Assembly (NCBI GenBank): GCA_027559495.1
Contig: JAMXSV010000007.1
Coordinates: 1,116,001 to 1,180,000 of the forward strand
From: Aurifilum marmelostoma
Taxonomy: Eukaryota; Ascomycota; Sordariomycetes; Diaporthales; Cryphonectriaceae
Length of the DNA stretch: 64,000 nucleotides
Reading direction: 5' to 3'
The first letter of the stretch is position 1; the number at the start of each line of letters is the position of its first letter. Positions 33,944-46,583 of the stretch are shown piece by piece. Both the position numbers and the translations under genes were made by a program. The notes under the pieces were generated by a model. It did not search any database. It was not told the origin of the DNA and saw nothing but the letters and a program-made list of their open reading frames with translations.

Positions 33944-34772
33944 TCATCCCTTCTTCGACCGCTTCTGCCCTACTGGGACCTCTAAAGCATTGATCTTCGT
34001 CTCGAGGAAGTTCCCTCTCCCGGCCTCATCCAGCCAGGGCGCCTCGACAGGTGGTACTGTCTTCCGCACAAAATCCACTAATGCCCTCGCCTGGGCTGTG
34101 TCACTGGCACGGAGAGCCACACTCGTGACCCTCGGTATACCCATGCAAGCGCTGAGCCTTTCTTCGCAGGCCTTCGAGAAGCCGACCAGGCGTACGGGCT
34201 CGGCGAGCTGAGAGAACTTCGAAGCCATAGCGACCATCTGAGGCAGGTGGCTGAAGAACGCTGAGGGATGTCCTGATCGGGATATGAAGATGACGGCGTA
34301 TGGATCTGGTTGTGATGAAGGACTTTGGACCTGTGACTCTAAGCCAGCGGTGGAGCTGTTGAGACTCTGAAGATTCCGCGTAATGGTGCTCAGGCCAACT
34401 TCCACAGAAGCAGCAACAGCCGGTGGCGGCGGCACTGCTCTGTCAAATGGCGTCTCAGACTCCTGATCGCGCTTTCTCTTCCGCTTATTACGCCTCCCTT
34501 TAGATGCCACCTTATAGGCTTGCCGATGTTGAGAGATGGGGGACAGGACGCTATCAGGTGATCGTCAACAACATGCATGCCTTTCAAAAGGATGGGTGAA
34601 CGCACTCGCAGAGAAGGTCCAGAATAGCATCCTGGTCTTCTTGTGAGATTTTCGGCCTGGTACTTCGATCAGATATATTGCAATGAGCAGTCGCGGTTGT
34701 TTCTGAGGCATCTCACCACTCAGCCTTGGAGAAAGGAGTTTCCAGTTGATATACCGTCTTGGTCTTCTCCAT
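33944..34772 (-). CDS. POP3: RNase P/RNase MRP subunit Pop3
   Basis: Pop3 is a small L7Ae-like protein subunit shared by RNase P (tRNA 5' processing) and RNase MRP (rRNA processing) in the nucleus. I assembled three exons: 34772-34717, 34656-34606 and 34550-33944. The first two are only 56 and 51 nt. Introns are 60 and 55 nt with GTGAGA and GTGCGT donors and CCAG and ATAG acceptors. The joined frame is exact and gives 237 residues. It starts MEKTKTVYQLETPFSKAEW, followed by an acidic EDQDAILDLL helix, a lysine/arginine-rich patch, and the conserved core DPYAVIFISRSGHPSAFF and VRLVGFSKACEERL. A single-exon model from 34510 would lose the conserved N-terminus. Confidence 0.88.
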
Positions 34773-37242
34773 GATGAAGTCTGCAAGCCCTTCCGTGGAT
34801 ATGAGACTCTCGTAGATCTGATTTGTACGACGAGATAGAACAGCTCGAAGACGACTCGACCAAGGTGTGGGATTCTACGGCCCAGGCCCTGCTCAACAGC
34901 GTCTCAAAAAATTGAAACGTCGCTAGGGTTAGGGTCCTTCAGGACTGGAATCGTAGAGTAGGTCAACAGCACCCTTGCCCACTTCAAGCCTGAGCTGTTA
35001 GTTGCCCACTCGGGCGCCCCTCTCAGCCTCTACTGTGTACTATGAGTAGGAGTGACGGTGGATACTTGCCCAAAGCCTGGTGCTCAAGCGTCCATCGGAG
35101 TCACAAAGTAAACGACGTACTATCTCAAAACGGAACGGCAAGCCTGGTCTGGCCTATCGCAAGGTATGTATAGGTTGCCTTGAATGCTGGGAGGAGCTCA
35201 GTCTGACTCTTTGTCACCCTCAGACCGGCAGTAGGCCTGCCATTCGATGGGCTGCTTGATGGGAATCACATTCATATACGTTACGGTGTCGGACTTGTGT
35301 GAGTTGGTGCTCTGCCTGGATGCTCCCGTCTTTCTGGCCACAAGGCTGCTGAGTACAGAGGACTGTCTGCTCTTAAAGTTCCACGCAGTGCTTGCTGGAC
35401 GACTTTCCTCGAAAAGAATCGACTAGCTTCCTTGCTCTGTCTAGCGGCTAGCTGGCCGATCTTCCCAGACAACATGTACGACACCACCACATCAACAGCA
35501 GGGGACAAGTCGTCGTTTACCTTGCTGGTGTGAACCGGTCATTAGGACCAAAGCGCCTTTTACTGCCAGGATCTACTATGCAGATAGCTTGGACACGGGC
35601 TGGGCACCGTCCCGGGGACCATCAATACTAGCGGAACGCAAATTATGCAATGAGTGGGTATATTAGTCTCAGCACAATGAAGGTCGGGTATTTTTGAAAC
35701 AGGAGAGAACATAGAGACACGTGCATCTACAGGTCTCAAAGAATAGCGAATTTTCATGTGTGTTTATGAGGGACGTATTTTTCTGATGTGTGCTTCCTCA
35801 ATGCCCCGCCAGGGGGACGGTGCTCTACGTCATTATCGTTATCGCGAGCCTGGCAGTAATGGATTTGAAGAGTCGGCGACCGCCTGTTGGGTCACTATCG
35901 AATGACTTTGGTTGGTCCTGGCGTATTTTGTACAAGCATAAGAAGCGTCGGAAACTTGGACGGAATGAGAGGCTGTGATTTCGACGGCAAGGTCGGAAGA
36001 TAGATGTGTTTGGATGGAAATAAAATATGGAAATGACTTCAAGTGGGATAAGGTGCCTGCCAAGCCAATGACTCCTCCCGCTAGGCCGGGAGCTTGTCAC
36101 AAGTTTAGCTGGCACTGCCTGGCAGCCTGTCCTATGTAAACCCAAACTCCACTCTTCAGAAGGCGACAGTGCTTGCCTGCGTATTCTCCTCCTGAACCCC
36201 AACACCCAACGACGTCCCCACACCCCAGAATCACAGCGTTTATTCAGCACTCCCTTACTTTGTGCCTTTCGAAAAGCAAGGGACCTTTGCACAACAGCAT
36301 CTCGACGGTTCCCATCAGTGTAATACATCTGCTAGACCAGACTCATTTGCAGAGGACACAGGCTGTGCTCAGACAACCATCAGTGTGTCCTGACCCTCTT
36401 CACAATCTTAGGTAATCGAGCTGGCAGCACTTCAGCACATCACCCCACCCAAAAGTGTAGGCCATCTTGCTAGGTACGCCCCCTCCCCTTACCCCGCCAT
36501 CTGTGAAGACGGGCCACCCCCCAAGCAACATCACACAGGCGCCCAGTGGAGCCCCCCAAGCACCCTTCCCTGACAGGCTGCGGGTAGACGGCGCATCACC
36601 TCTACAAACATCCCAGGTCAACAGCTTGCTCCAAGGCTTCTTGGACTTTTGCAAGGCCTGGTCGACTTCTTTGCCCACAGCACCACACACTATCCTGCCC
36701 CTACGCCTACATAGCTACACACCTACACTCACCATAGATTCTCCTTTCAGACCGTTACTCCATTCCTGCACATCTTTGTCCTTGTCCCGTCGTTGACAAC
36801 ATCCTGCCGACTCCAAGACCAGTGATGAACACTGGACCCCACCAGAGGGATATCACACAACCATCGTCATCCCAGACATACCCATCCCCATCCCAACTCC
36901 AGCAACTCCCGAGCTCCACTTCAGCCTCGTCTTGCCTTGCCTGCCCTTTTGGCAGGCTTGGACATCAGCTCACCAGCCTACAACATTATCCAACATTATA
37001 CTGAAACTTGGTTGCAGACTGACAGCCTCGTTCCTGATTGCATCCCATCCTATCGTTGTCCTTGCTTTCACCCCCTCCCATCTATTCTGTCTTCCCTGAC
37101 ATTGCTGTCGCTGTCTGTCAACACTACAAGCCTTATGCTAAAGCCGGGCATATCAGATCACTGCAGCCCCCAGCGCAGGGCTCTCGAGAGGGCCTAGCTG
37201 CGTCGCCCCAGGAGCTTCCGCCCAATCCGATCTCTCGTGCCC
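34773..37242. other. Divergent intergenic region between POP3 and the ubiquitin hydrolase gene
   Basis: This 2.5-kb region lies between POP3 (minus) and the large hydrolase gene (plus), so it carries both promoters. A telomere-like motif is at 34924-34934. From about 36170 to 37240 the plus strand is C/T-rich, as expected for a leader of the hydrolase gene. Short open frames here (for example 36467-36796) show no family resemblance. Confidence 0.55.
34924..34934 (+). promoter_or_regulatory. Telobox-like motif (TAGGGTTAGGG)
   Basis: This 11-base match to one and a half telomere repeat units lies about 150 bp upstream of the POP3 start. In ascomycetes the Tbf1 factor binds TTAGGG-type sites in promoters of ribosomal and snoRNA genes. 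A role at POP3 is inference. Confidence 0.45.
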
Positions 37243-40200
37243 ATGGGCTCTTTCCAGATGGACCAGCCTGCGGTCTCCCCATCAGAGTCGAGAGAACGTG
37301 CGGTCTCCTCTGAGCCTTGCTCCACCCGACCGAACCCTTTCGACGACGACGGCACCTCTGCCCGCAAACGACGCCGAACCTCCCTCAACGGTGCCTCGCC
37401 GAGCCACTCTGTCGAGACACCTACGGGGTCACCACGCGCCGACACACAACGCAAGTCGGAGGACAAAGACACCGCCATGACGATGGATTCTGCTTCTCCA
37501 GAGTCTCGAGTGCCGGAGCGCGAGCCTGATCAACAGCAGCCTGGCTCGGAAACAAGGCCGACTAGGATCACGCTGAACCTCAAAGCTACAAAACATGCCG
37601 GCACGTCTGGGCCCTCCTCGCCTACCACGCCAAACCGGGTCGGCGAGGACCTGGTCGGACCTCAAGAGAACGGTATCAGGGACAGCGTGGAGGACGACGG
37701 CGACGCCGATGTCCAACACCAGCTACCTGATTGTGTCGATGGTGCCTCCTCGACAATGGACACAGACAACCCTCCGGTAGAGGTCATCATCGACACTGAC
37801 GATGCTGAAGACCAGGATGGAGTGCCTGGGGTTACCATACTCCAAGAGAACAACCCCATGCTCGAGTTCCCCTATCTGCCCACTGAGCCTCTGTCGGACT
37901 CCCTGCCAAAGCTTTGTGCGCTCCTTCCAAACAGTAAGCGCCGTCTCCTCCTGCCCGAGAAGTCTCGTTACCTAACAGGCCATACTACAGACCAGAATGC
38001 AGTCTTGGGCTTGCGTGACTGGATGGAGTTGTATCTTTCTTGGTCTCGCGAAAAGGAAATGTCGGAGCTGCGACAGACTTGGGACGAGTACCGCGAGTTC
38101 TGGCAAATGATGCCTCACTTGATCTGGCAGTATTCATCACCAAGCAGGTAAAGCCTACTCTGACTGCGTGTCTACCCATATGCATGGTATTGATATGTAT
38201 CAATAGGAATCCCCTGGTGCGCAACCCCCAGTTCCACCACCTCTTCTATGAGCTGCACAGTTCTTTTGCGAAGCTCACGGGCCTCTTCGTCGACCTTGAC
38301 CAAGCCCTGGTCTCCGCCGCTAAGCTGGACGACGCCTGGCAAGAACCTGCCTCGACTCCATACGTTACGTATCTGCATGCTCTCCTGCTCGAATATGCAC
38401 AGGCATTGATGCCAAACATGTACGGCTTGGATGTTGACACACCGTGGCCTGACGCCCTGCTCCGAATGGTCGAGGGTTTCCAGTTGCCTCATCCTCAATC
38501 CGGCTCGCCGTCACCGGCCGACTCCCTATACTCCATCGGCTTCGCCCTGGCAAATCTGGTACCTCGATTTCCCAGAGTGCTCGAGTGCTTGGCCGGCGTC
38601 GCACAACTCGCGTCATTTCTCGCACGGGGTGAATTAGTAGGCGCACAAAGGTCTGCGCTGACCCCCGAGTCTGATTCTTCGAAGCCTTGCCTTGGACAGG
38701 GTTACAAGCTTTTTGAAGCCATAGCAGGTGCTCTGGCGGCTTGTATCGATAAGAGCGTCAACCAGATCGCACCCAGCACTGCGACTGAGCTGCTGGCTGG
38801 CCTAGCGGAGATGTTACGGCTATGTTTGCACGGAGAGTCCGAGCAGGCCCAGGATGTGATCAAGAAACACATGCTTGAGCACCCCGAAATACCGCCAACG
38901 GAGACGGTGAAGGTGATCGTGAACGAATGGCGCTTGGGGGTTCTCACGAAGCTCATCATGTCGAGCCAGATGCAGCTCAGGATCATGGCGGCCCAGACCA
39001 TGTGTGCGGACATGGTGCGCATCTGGAAGGACTATCACGAACAAGCCATCGACCTTGCTCATCATCCAGTCTTGCGCCATTTCTCTAACCAGCTGGAGCG
39101 GTCTCAAGTCGTCTCGTACGTTCTAGGCCCTACGTGCCACCCAGAGGTCACGGTCCAGAGCTACAATATCATTGGCTTCCTGTTCGCATCACATACCTTC
39201 ACAGAGGATCATATGGACGAGATGTGGCGCACAGTGACCACATGCCAGATCTCGGGGGTCTCCGAGAGCCTCTTGTCGATGATGGCTAATATCGGTAACC
39301 TCTTCACAATGGACGACTTCCTCTGCGTGTTCCGTAGATTACAGACAGTTCGGATCGAGAACTTCAACGCCACAATGAAGGACTTCTGCGACAAGATGAT
39401 GTCACACCTCATCGAGGGCAATGAGGCCATTCAGGATCTGCTGCCTTATTCACTCATGTTTAGGCTCCTGAGAGAATCTTCCGCTCCAGGACCACCTTTT
39501 TACCGGTTGATACAGAGATGGGCGTCAAGTCTCGTCCTGCAACTCCTGAGGCGCGGCCCCTCTCCGGAAGACCGGCAGCTGCTCATTCAGGAATGCCTGA
39601 AAGATATCACCGAGAAGTCGCGCTACACTCTCGGCAGTTTGCACGGACTTGGACTCCTGTGCCGACCAGGCAGTCGGGAACGGGACTTGCAGCAACTCAC
39701 AACACAATACAACCTGCCACAGCTCCTGATTGACGAACTCGAGCACGCTGTTGGTTCTCGGGCAGAAGTCGGCGTGACTCACCTTATCAGTGGGCAGGAG
39801 AACGCCGCTCGTCTGGAGCTGCTGACGAGCGTGATCCTCCATGGGCGTGACAGCGATGCCGTCTCGGAAGAGCGTGGTCGCAAGCTTTGGAACCTCCTGG
39901 TTGGCCCACTTGCCGCTTCTCAAGAGGATCGCGATTGTGCCTGGCAGAGTCTGAGCGCCGCGATGAAGAAGTCCTCAGGGAGATCTTTTGTGGAAGTTTG
40001 TTTCAACGACTACTTCCCAACACTGCCGCCTGAGCTTTTTCGACCCGGATCCCTGGATTTCATTCTGCAGAGGATCATCCCTCTGGTCAACGGTGACAAC
40101 AGCTTCATCCTTGAGGACGAGGAGTCCAAGAATCGCCTGGGCATTGAGCAGCTATGGAGAATCGCTCTCACGGCCCCAACCGACACAATCGAGCGGCGGG

Positions 40201-43200
40201 CCATAGTAGCCCTCGTAAAGGATGTTTACATGGAGAATCGATCCATTCAACAAATGCCGGTGCATCGTGTGCGAAAACTCCATCTTGCACTTGTCGACCG
40301 ATGTATGCAGCAATTGTGCTCAGCCGCGAAGCATTTGATGGCTGGACCCGAGAAGGACAAGGACGGCGACGACGCGATGGCCGTTAGTGATGATGGTCAC
40401 TCGGTATCAGAGCAGGAGATGCTCTTCACGCGCTCTCTAACAATCGTCCGAGAGTTTCACAATGTTCACCAGCTTACACCACGCTTTTCGTCTCCTGACC
40501 TGAGGTCACTGGTCCTCCCTCAGAACAATGACGTGGAGGGAGACTCGGCCGAGCTCAAATTCCAGTCATTCGACGGGGACACTCAGACTGATGTGAGGCC
40601 CCTGTCCATTGGCCGCCGGAATACCGCGGGATCTTTGCTGGCCAGCATCCGTGACGCAACTGGTTTCGACAACTATCGCCTGTACTATAGGGGCCGCCCC
40701 TTCACTCCGTCAGAGGGGGACATTTGTAGGTCTTTGGAAGACCTACAGATCCACAATGGCTTGATCCTGGTCAAACGCGAGACGGATGCAGATGAATATC
40801 CTGTCCACGTCAGGCCTGGTGCGCCTTCGGTGGAAATCGAGATCATGAGGCACTTTGAAGAGTTATGGCAGTATCTTGCATTGAAAGAGAAACTAGCCAG
40901 CGAGGTAAAGGCAGCATCCCTCATCCGACCGTCCAGACTACTGACCCATGTCACAGCTGTATGCTTTCTTGACCACACTGCCGGTGGGCGACAGGATACT
41001 GAACATGGTGGCAAACGAGCAAATACCATACAGCGACGTCTTCCCTATCGGCCATCCTCTAAAATCGCTGTACGCCCTGCACGTGATACGAGAACATCTC
41101 AGCGCTCGGCGGTCTCTTGCAAAACCAGCCCAGGACAATGCAGAGTATAACATCGCTCTCCGGCGAGCCTTGACACTGGTGATTGCTGCGCTCTCAGACC
41201 ACGAAGTCATCGACAAGGTCTCCGACGAGAATCTGCGGGCTGCTCTCGCGTCACGGCTCATAGAGCAGTACCTTGCAATCTTGAGAGGTACCGGCCCCGA
41301 AATGTCCTTGAGGCCTTCAGGCAGCTGACTTTGACAGACCCCATGCGACCGACATCGACCACTGACCTCCTCGACGAAAATCTCATTGATAGACTTGCTC
41401 AAATACTGTCTTCCTCTCTGGAGGTGGAGCCCGCCTCATTCGTCGACGCCTTGACCACCGTTGCCTTCAGGGCCCTCATGGAGACATGTTCTCGGAAGTG
41501 GGAGCTCTGGGACCTGCTGCAGTCGAAAATGGATCTTCAGCAGACTATTCAGAGACTACTCATCGATGACACGAGGGACGTTGTGAGAAAGTCCACAGCA
41601 GCTATCATTGGCGATAAGGTAGTCAGCGATTCCGGGTAAGAACGTTCTGTCAAATTGTTTGCAAAGCCAACAAAGTGCTAACCACCCTTGGTCAGTGCAT
41701 CTGTGGTGCCTGCGACGACTTTCCGGGATGTCTTCCGGCCTCTGTTGATAGACTTGGTTCCGCGTGCACTGGCGCAGCCGACGAGGTCACTCGAGGTCTT
41801 CAACCTCCTCGTGACCGTGTTCCGTTCTGGGAAAGAATCGAATCTACCGGGCATTGATATGCACGAAACAGTACAACGCTTGAATGAGCTGTTGCTCGAG
41901 TACAGTCCTTCCGAGAGTGCAGGCATGGCTCTGACTTTCCCAAAGCAATCTGCTGAAGAGCCGATCCCCGCCCAGGACATACCACTTGGTGCTGTCGACT
42001 TTGGCGCTTTCGGCCTTGTTAACCTGTTACACAGGCTTCTGTGTGACAATGATGACGAGAGTATCTCTTTAAGCCTTGATGCTAGGTAAGTTCATCTGCA
42101 AACTCCGCATGGATGATTTGATCTTGGCGCAATACGAGCTGACTCCTGCTCAAGCTCCGGGGTGGACCTCTTCTGGCGCCACCTGTTCCCGCGCCGCCGG
42201 TCAATACCAGATCTCCTTTGGCACCACGACTTGATCTACCATGAGACCACCAGGCTCCGCCTCAACGACATCGTCCTCAAACTAGTCGGCAGGGACCTAT
42301 CGCAGTTGAACCACTTCTTCGTGGAACTCAGGCAATTGGTTCCATGCAGTCCTGACGCTCGAGCCGATGAAAGTGCGCAAACCCCTTATCAATCATTCGG
42401 GCATGATTGGGAACACTCACACTATCTAGAAACCTACCGCTACGATTTGCCGTTCGGCTTCGACAGGTCGAAGGAGATCCGCGTCGCGTGTGGTTATGCA
42501 GGACTGCGGAATCTGTCAAACACCTGCTACCTCAATTCTCTATGCACACAGCTGTTCATGAACTTCGACTTTCGCAAGTTCATACTTGGTGTACAGATTG
42601 ATAGGAGAGACTACGCCCGGTCTCTGCTCTGGGAAACCCAGAGCTTGTTTGGACAGCTACAAAGCAGCCACCAACGCTTTGTAGACCCTGAGTCATTCGT
42701 GGCCAACATCAAGACGTATGACGATGATCTGATCAACGTCCACAACCAGATGGACGTGGAAGAATTTTTCAATCTTCTGAACGATCGTCTGGAGGGCCAA
42801 CTGAGCTCCTCAGAGGCAGTGCGAACCTTCCGCTCCTTCTACGGCGGACAATTGGTGACACAGACGAAGTCCAAGGAGTGTGACCACATCTCGGAGGTCA
42901 TGGAACCATTCTCGGCCATTCAATGCGATATCAAGGGGAAGAAGAACCTCTTTGAGAGCTTGGAAGCTTACGTAGATGGCGAGCACATGGAGGGCGACAA
43001 CAAGTACAAGTGCTCAAACTGTGATCGACATGTTGACGCTGTCAGGAGGTCGTGTCTGAAGGAGATACCCGACTCTCTGATTTTCCACCTGAAGCGCTTT
43101 GACTTCAATCTTCGGACGCAGTCGCGCAGCAAGATAAACGACTACTTTGCCTTTCCGGATCGCATCAACATGCGACCGTACACCGTTCAATACCTGAGCA

Positions 43201-45466
43201 ATCCGTCAGGAGAGCTCTCGGAGGACTGGTTCGAGCTCGTCGGTGTCCTTGTTCATGCTGGGACGGCCGAATCAGGGCATTACTACAGCTTCATTCGAGA
43301 GCGACCAACGTCCCGGAAGGATGAGAGCTGGTTCGAGTTCAATGACGATGTCGTATCACCGTGGCACCCGTCGAGAATGGAGGCTTGCTGCTTTGGCGGC
43401 CCAGAGTCATCTTGGGATGCTGGTGGAGTGGCGTATGAGAAGAATTACTGCGCCTACATGCTTTTCTACGAGCGGTCATCAACGATTGAGAGGAAGCAGC
43501 AAGAACTACAGCAACTTGGATGGACAAGTCCCGTACAAGCAAAGATCTCTGCACCTCTTCATTCTCTCATCCGGGATGACAATTTACGGCTATTGCAGAG
43601 ACACTGCCTCTTTGATCCCGACCACATCCGACTCGTGGACTCTGCCATCGGGCGAATGCAAGATCTGAATGACGGCACATGCTCTCGGGACCATGAGACC
43701 GAGACATTAGCGATCCATGTGGCCATCGCACATCTGGATCAAGTGGCTTCTCGAACGAGGGACGTCCCTGAAGTCTCGAGGCTGGCCGAGCGGATCAGGG
43801 GAATGGTTGAAAAGTGCGGGCACTGTGCTCTCGCCTTGTATGGATATCTCAGTACCCACTCAGAGGTGTTTCGCAATCTGATTCAACGGAATCCCGAAGT
43901 CATTGTCCGCAGGTCGACGGGAGAGATTCTGATGGAAGCCTTGGGCTCCATCAAGCGCAAGTTCCCAGAGAGCTACTGCATTGGGGCCCCACCGACTGAG
44001 GATTTCCCTGATGATATCGTCAACGGTGTTTGTGGCATGTTTGAGCATCTCTGGGAGTTTTTCCACTATCCCAGCTTCCACCGATCGTGGCCCGAGGTCT
44101 TCGACCTGATGGCCACATTTGTGTATACTGGAAAAGACGAGCTGATGGCTTTTCTGATCCGCGGCTTCCTGTCAAAGACGCTGCTCATCTTCATGGCAGA
44201 GTACCTGGAAGATAGCAAGCGGGACATACAGTTCACCAAGATGTGCAACTTCTTGGCTCGCAGACCGAACCGTTCGCCCTGCTATGCATCTGCCATCGAA
44301 CTTCTCCGAAGCATTCTCACCCGAACCACGCCTCTCAACCCCGTGCATGGTGAGGTGATACGCGAAGAGATGTACATGGAACACCGTGATGCGCCCCTGC
44401 GGCTCACTGTGGCGGAGCGCAAACTTTTGGACCAGACACTCGAGGTCGGCGGCAATGCTCTGCTGGACAAAGTCATCTTGCTCAACCAGAACGTGGAGGC
44501 CACCGACGCCATTGTAGCCCACATTGTGAGCCAGAGGTGGCCGATTGAGGAAGATCTCCTCGACACGTTGATTTTCAACACCACGCCACAGGACCACTAC
44601 GCCACCTATGGCCCATATCTCCGAGCAGCGGTGGTATTCTGCAGAGCCTGCTACAAGCCTGAGTACATTGACAGGCTGATCGGCCACATTGCTGAGCAGA
44701 GCATCATCTTGGCCAGAAGCGAGCCCAAGGCGGTGTGGAAGTTCTTCACGGACACGTTTACAGAGACTCGTTTCCACTCGGGCGAGTCTAGGGCCCAGGT
44801 CTACCTGCAGTACCTAAAGTACCTCCCGTCGTGGGCGCCGGCCTTACTTGCACAGTACGACCCTGCCCTCAGCCTCCAAGTCGAGGCCCTGCTGCAGGAC
44901 AAGGTGTTTCAATTTGGCGCGAACCCGAAGATTCCAGATGCGGAGGGGGGGGATAGAGACTGCCGAGGCCATCGCAGTATGTGCCAGGCAATTCGGCATC
45001 CAGCTCTGCGAATACATCAGCGAGACGTGCATAAAGGGCAGCCAGACGGTCCCCAGCCAAACCGTCTCGTTGGTTTCACGTGTGCTCTCGCGATGCACGC
45101 CTTACTTCGACAACAAGGAAGAAGCGCATGCCGAAGAAACACAAAAATACCGAAGGACTTGTGGTGGTAAGAATCCATTTCCCTCTCTTGAATGCTATAT
45201 TGCAGGGTGGACTTTGTCAAACTGACTATTGATCTTTTGGGGGAACCACAGTCATCATGGAACATTTACGCCGACTGAGCGTGGATGACCTGGACGACGA
45301 GGGGTCTGGTATGTTGCCCGGCCACGCTTCTATCCCGAGTGAGCCGCCGCTGTCGGATGATCAAGAGCTGACGTGAATCCCCGTCGAAGACTGGGAGAAC
45401 TCCTTTGCCTCGAGCGACCAGGTCGAGAGCCAACCTGATGAAGACATGAAGGATTTGGACATGTGA
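37243..45466 (+). CDS. USP9X/USP34-type ubiquitin carboxyl-terminal hydrolase, giant; one frameshift
   Basis: This cysteine protease removes ubiquitin from substrates. Nine exons: 37243-37933, 37991-38147, 38207-40904, 40957-41287, 41338-41635, 41696-42085, 42155-45166, 45252-45308, 45390-45466. All introns are GT-AG, 50-85 nt. The product is 2,569 residues once one base is removed from the G8 run at 44945-44952. The disordered N-terminus has a KRRR patch. A long helical region follows, with a ubiquitin-like segment near residues 1090-1140 (LLASIRDATGFDNYRLYYRG). The UCH domain spans about residues 1635-1945: Cys box GLRNLSNTCYLNS with C1646, His box AESGHYYSF with H1897, and FNDDVV with N1918/D1919. 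A zinc-ribbon-like CSNC remains. The tail is acidic and ends EDMKDLDM. Intron 1 is 57 nt and stop-free. An earlier start at M37258 is also possible. Confidence 0.92.
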
Positions 45467-45556
45467 GGTCTCGAGGAGATGATTGGACAAGGATCAGTCG
45501 CTGTTTGATAAAGGGCAGGCGGGACGAGCAGACTTGGAAGGGGAACAGGGCATGAT

Positions 45557-45579
45557 ATGGCATGGCATGGCATGGCATG
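45557..45579. repeat. (ATGGC)n pentanucleotide repeat
   Basis: Four to five ATGGC units occur about 90 nt past the hydrolase stop codon, probably in its 3' untranslated region. Confidence 0.85.
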
Positions 45580-46450
45580 ATTTTTCAACTTCTTTTGTTC
45601 AACCAAAACCTACCGAGGAGTTTTTATACCGGCTGCCACAATATTCCCGGTCATGCACGAACTGTCTTTTGAAAGCGGAATCATGAATCACGAAACGGCG
45701 TACCTATCAGCACAATGCGCAACAGGGATTTGGAACCAGCATGGAAAGTGAGCATTGGTAGTCGGGGCAGACTGGCGTCAGGGACGGGAGATGCCTGGAC
45801 GGAAGACAGACATCTCAATGGTACAAATGGGAACTAATTATTATTGATAATGCCAATCTGATCTGGTCAGACGTCCAACTCTTGCCTAGGCAGATTTCCT
45901 GGTAGTGGTATTCTTTTTTTCTTCTTTTTTTTCCCTTCCTCCCTGCTTCCTCCACAGTATACACCCGCACCGTCGGGGGCGGTCCAGTCAACTGTGGCAC
46001 TTGGTTGATACCAACTATCAACGTGGTAAGTAAGTGTACGCGCCCGACCAAGTTTACATGTTGCTACGTTTGGAGGGCGACTCGGAGATCTGGCCGGTGC
46101 AGATATCACGCACGAAGTGGATCTGTGGCACTTCCGGATGTTGCTGTAGCCCAGGGTCTGGACCACCAGGAAAGAAGCAGCTTCAGCTTGTCACTGCATG
46201 CGCAGCCAGTAGTAATCTGGTAGTGATTTCCTGGGATTTTCTATTCTCATCGACGTGTGTGCCGTGTGTCTCTCTTAGCCGCTGGGCTCTCGAGTGGATC
46301 ACCTGTCGGCATCAGGTACAGGGACACAACGACAGGCTCACAAGTCCGTCCGCGTTGATGAGGACGGGGAAGAACAAGATGCTGCGCTGGGCCCCGCGTT
46401 GTGGAGCCAACATGCATGGACACAGAGGTATTTGTGATGATGCTCACGCC

Positions 46451-46478
46451 AAAAAAAAAAAAAAAAGGGGGGGGGGGG
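46451..46478. repeat. A16-G12 double homopolymer
   Basis: Sixteen A are followed immediately by twelve G. Read lengths through such a site are unreliable. Confidence 0.9.
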
Positions 46479-46549
46479 TTCACATTTTGCAATGCTCGAG
46501 AAGGGCTCGAGGCAACACACTTGTTGGCGTCGAAATAAATAAAGATAGA

Positions 46550-46551
<2 letters not shown>

Positions 46552-46580
<29 letters not shown>
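46552..46580. repeat. (GA)n microsatellite
   Basis: About fourteen GA units occur in the intergenic region. Confidence 0.9.

Positions 46581-46583
<3 letters not shown>

Noticed and set aside
35281..35508. 75-codon minus-strand frame between POP3 and the hydrolase gene
   Set aside because: Too short and without recognised motifs; no sign of splicing partners.
36467..36796. 109-codon frame upstream of the ubiquitin hydrolase
   Set aside because: C/T-rich leader sequence gives Pro/Ser/Thr-rich translation; no homology and an in-frame link to the main gene is not possible without invented splicing.
38040..38206. Upstream in-frame extension of hydrolase exon 3 from 38040
   Set aside because: The preceding exon reads in another frame and ends at a good donor (38148), with an acceptor at 38206; the extension is intron and antiframe sequence.
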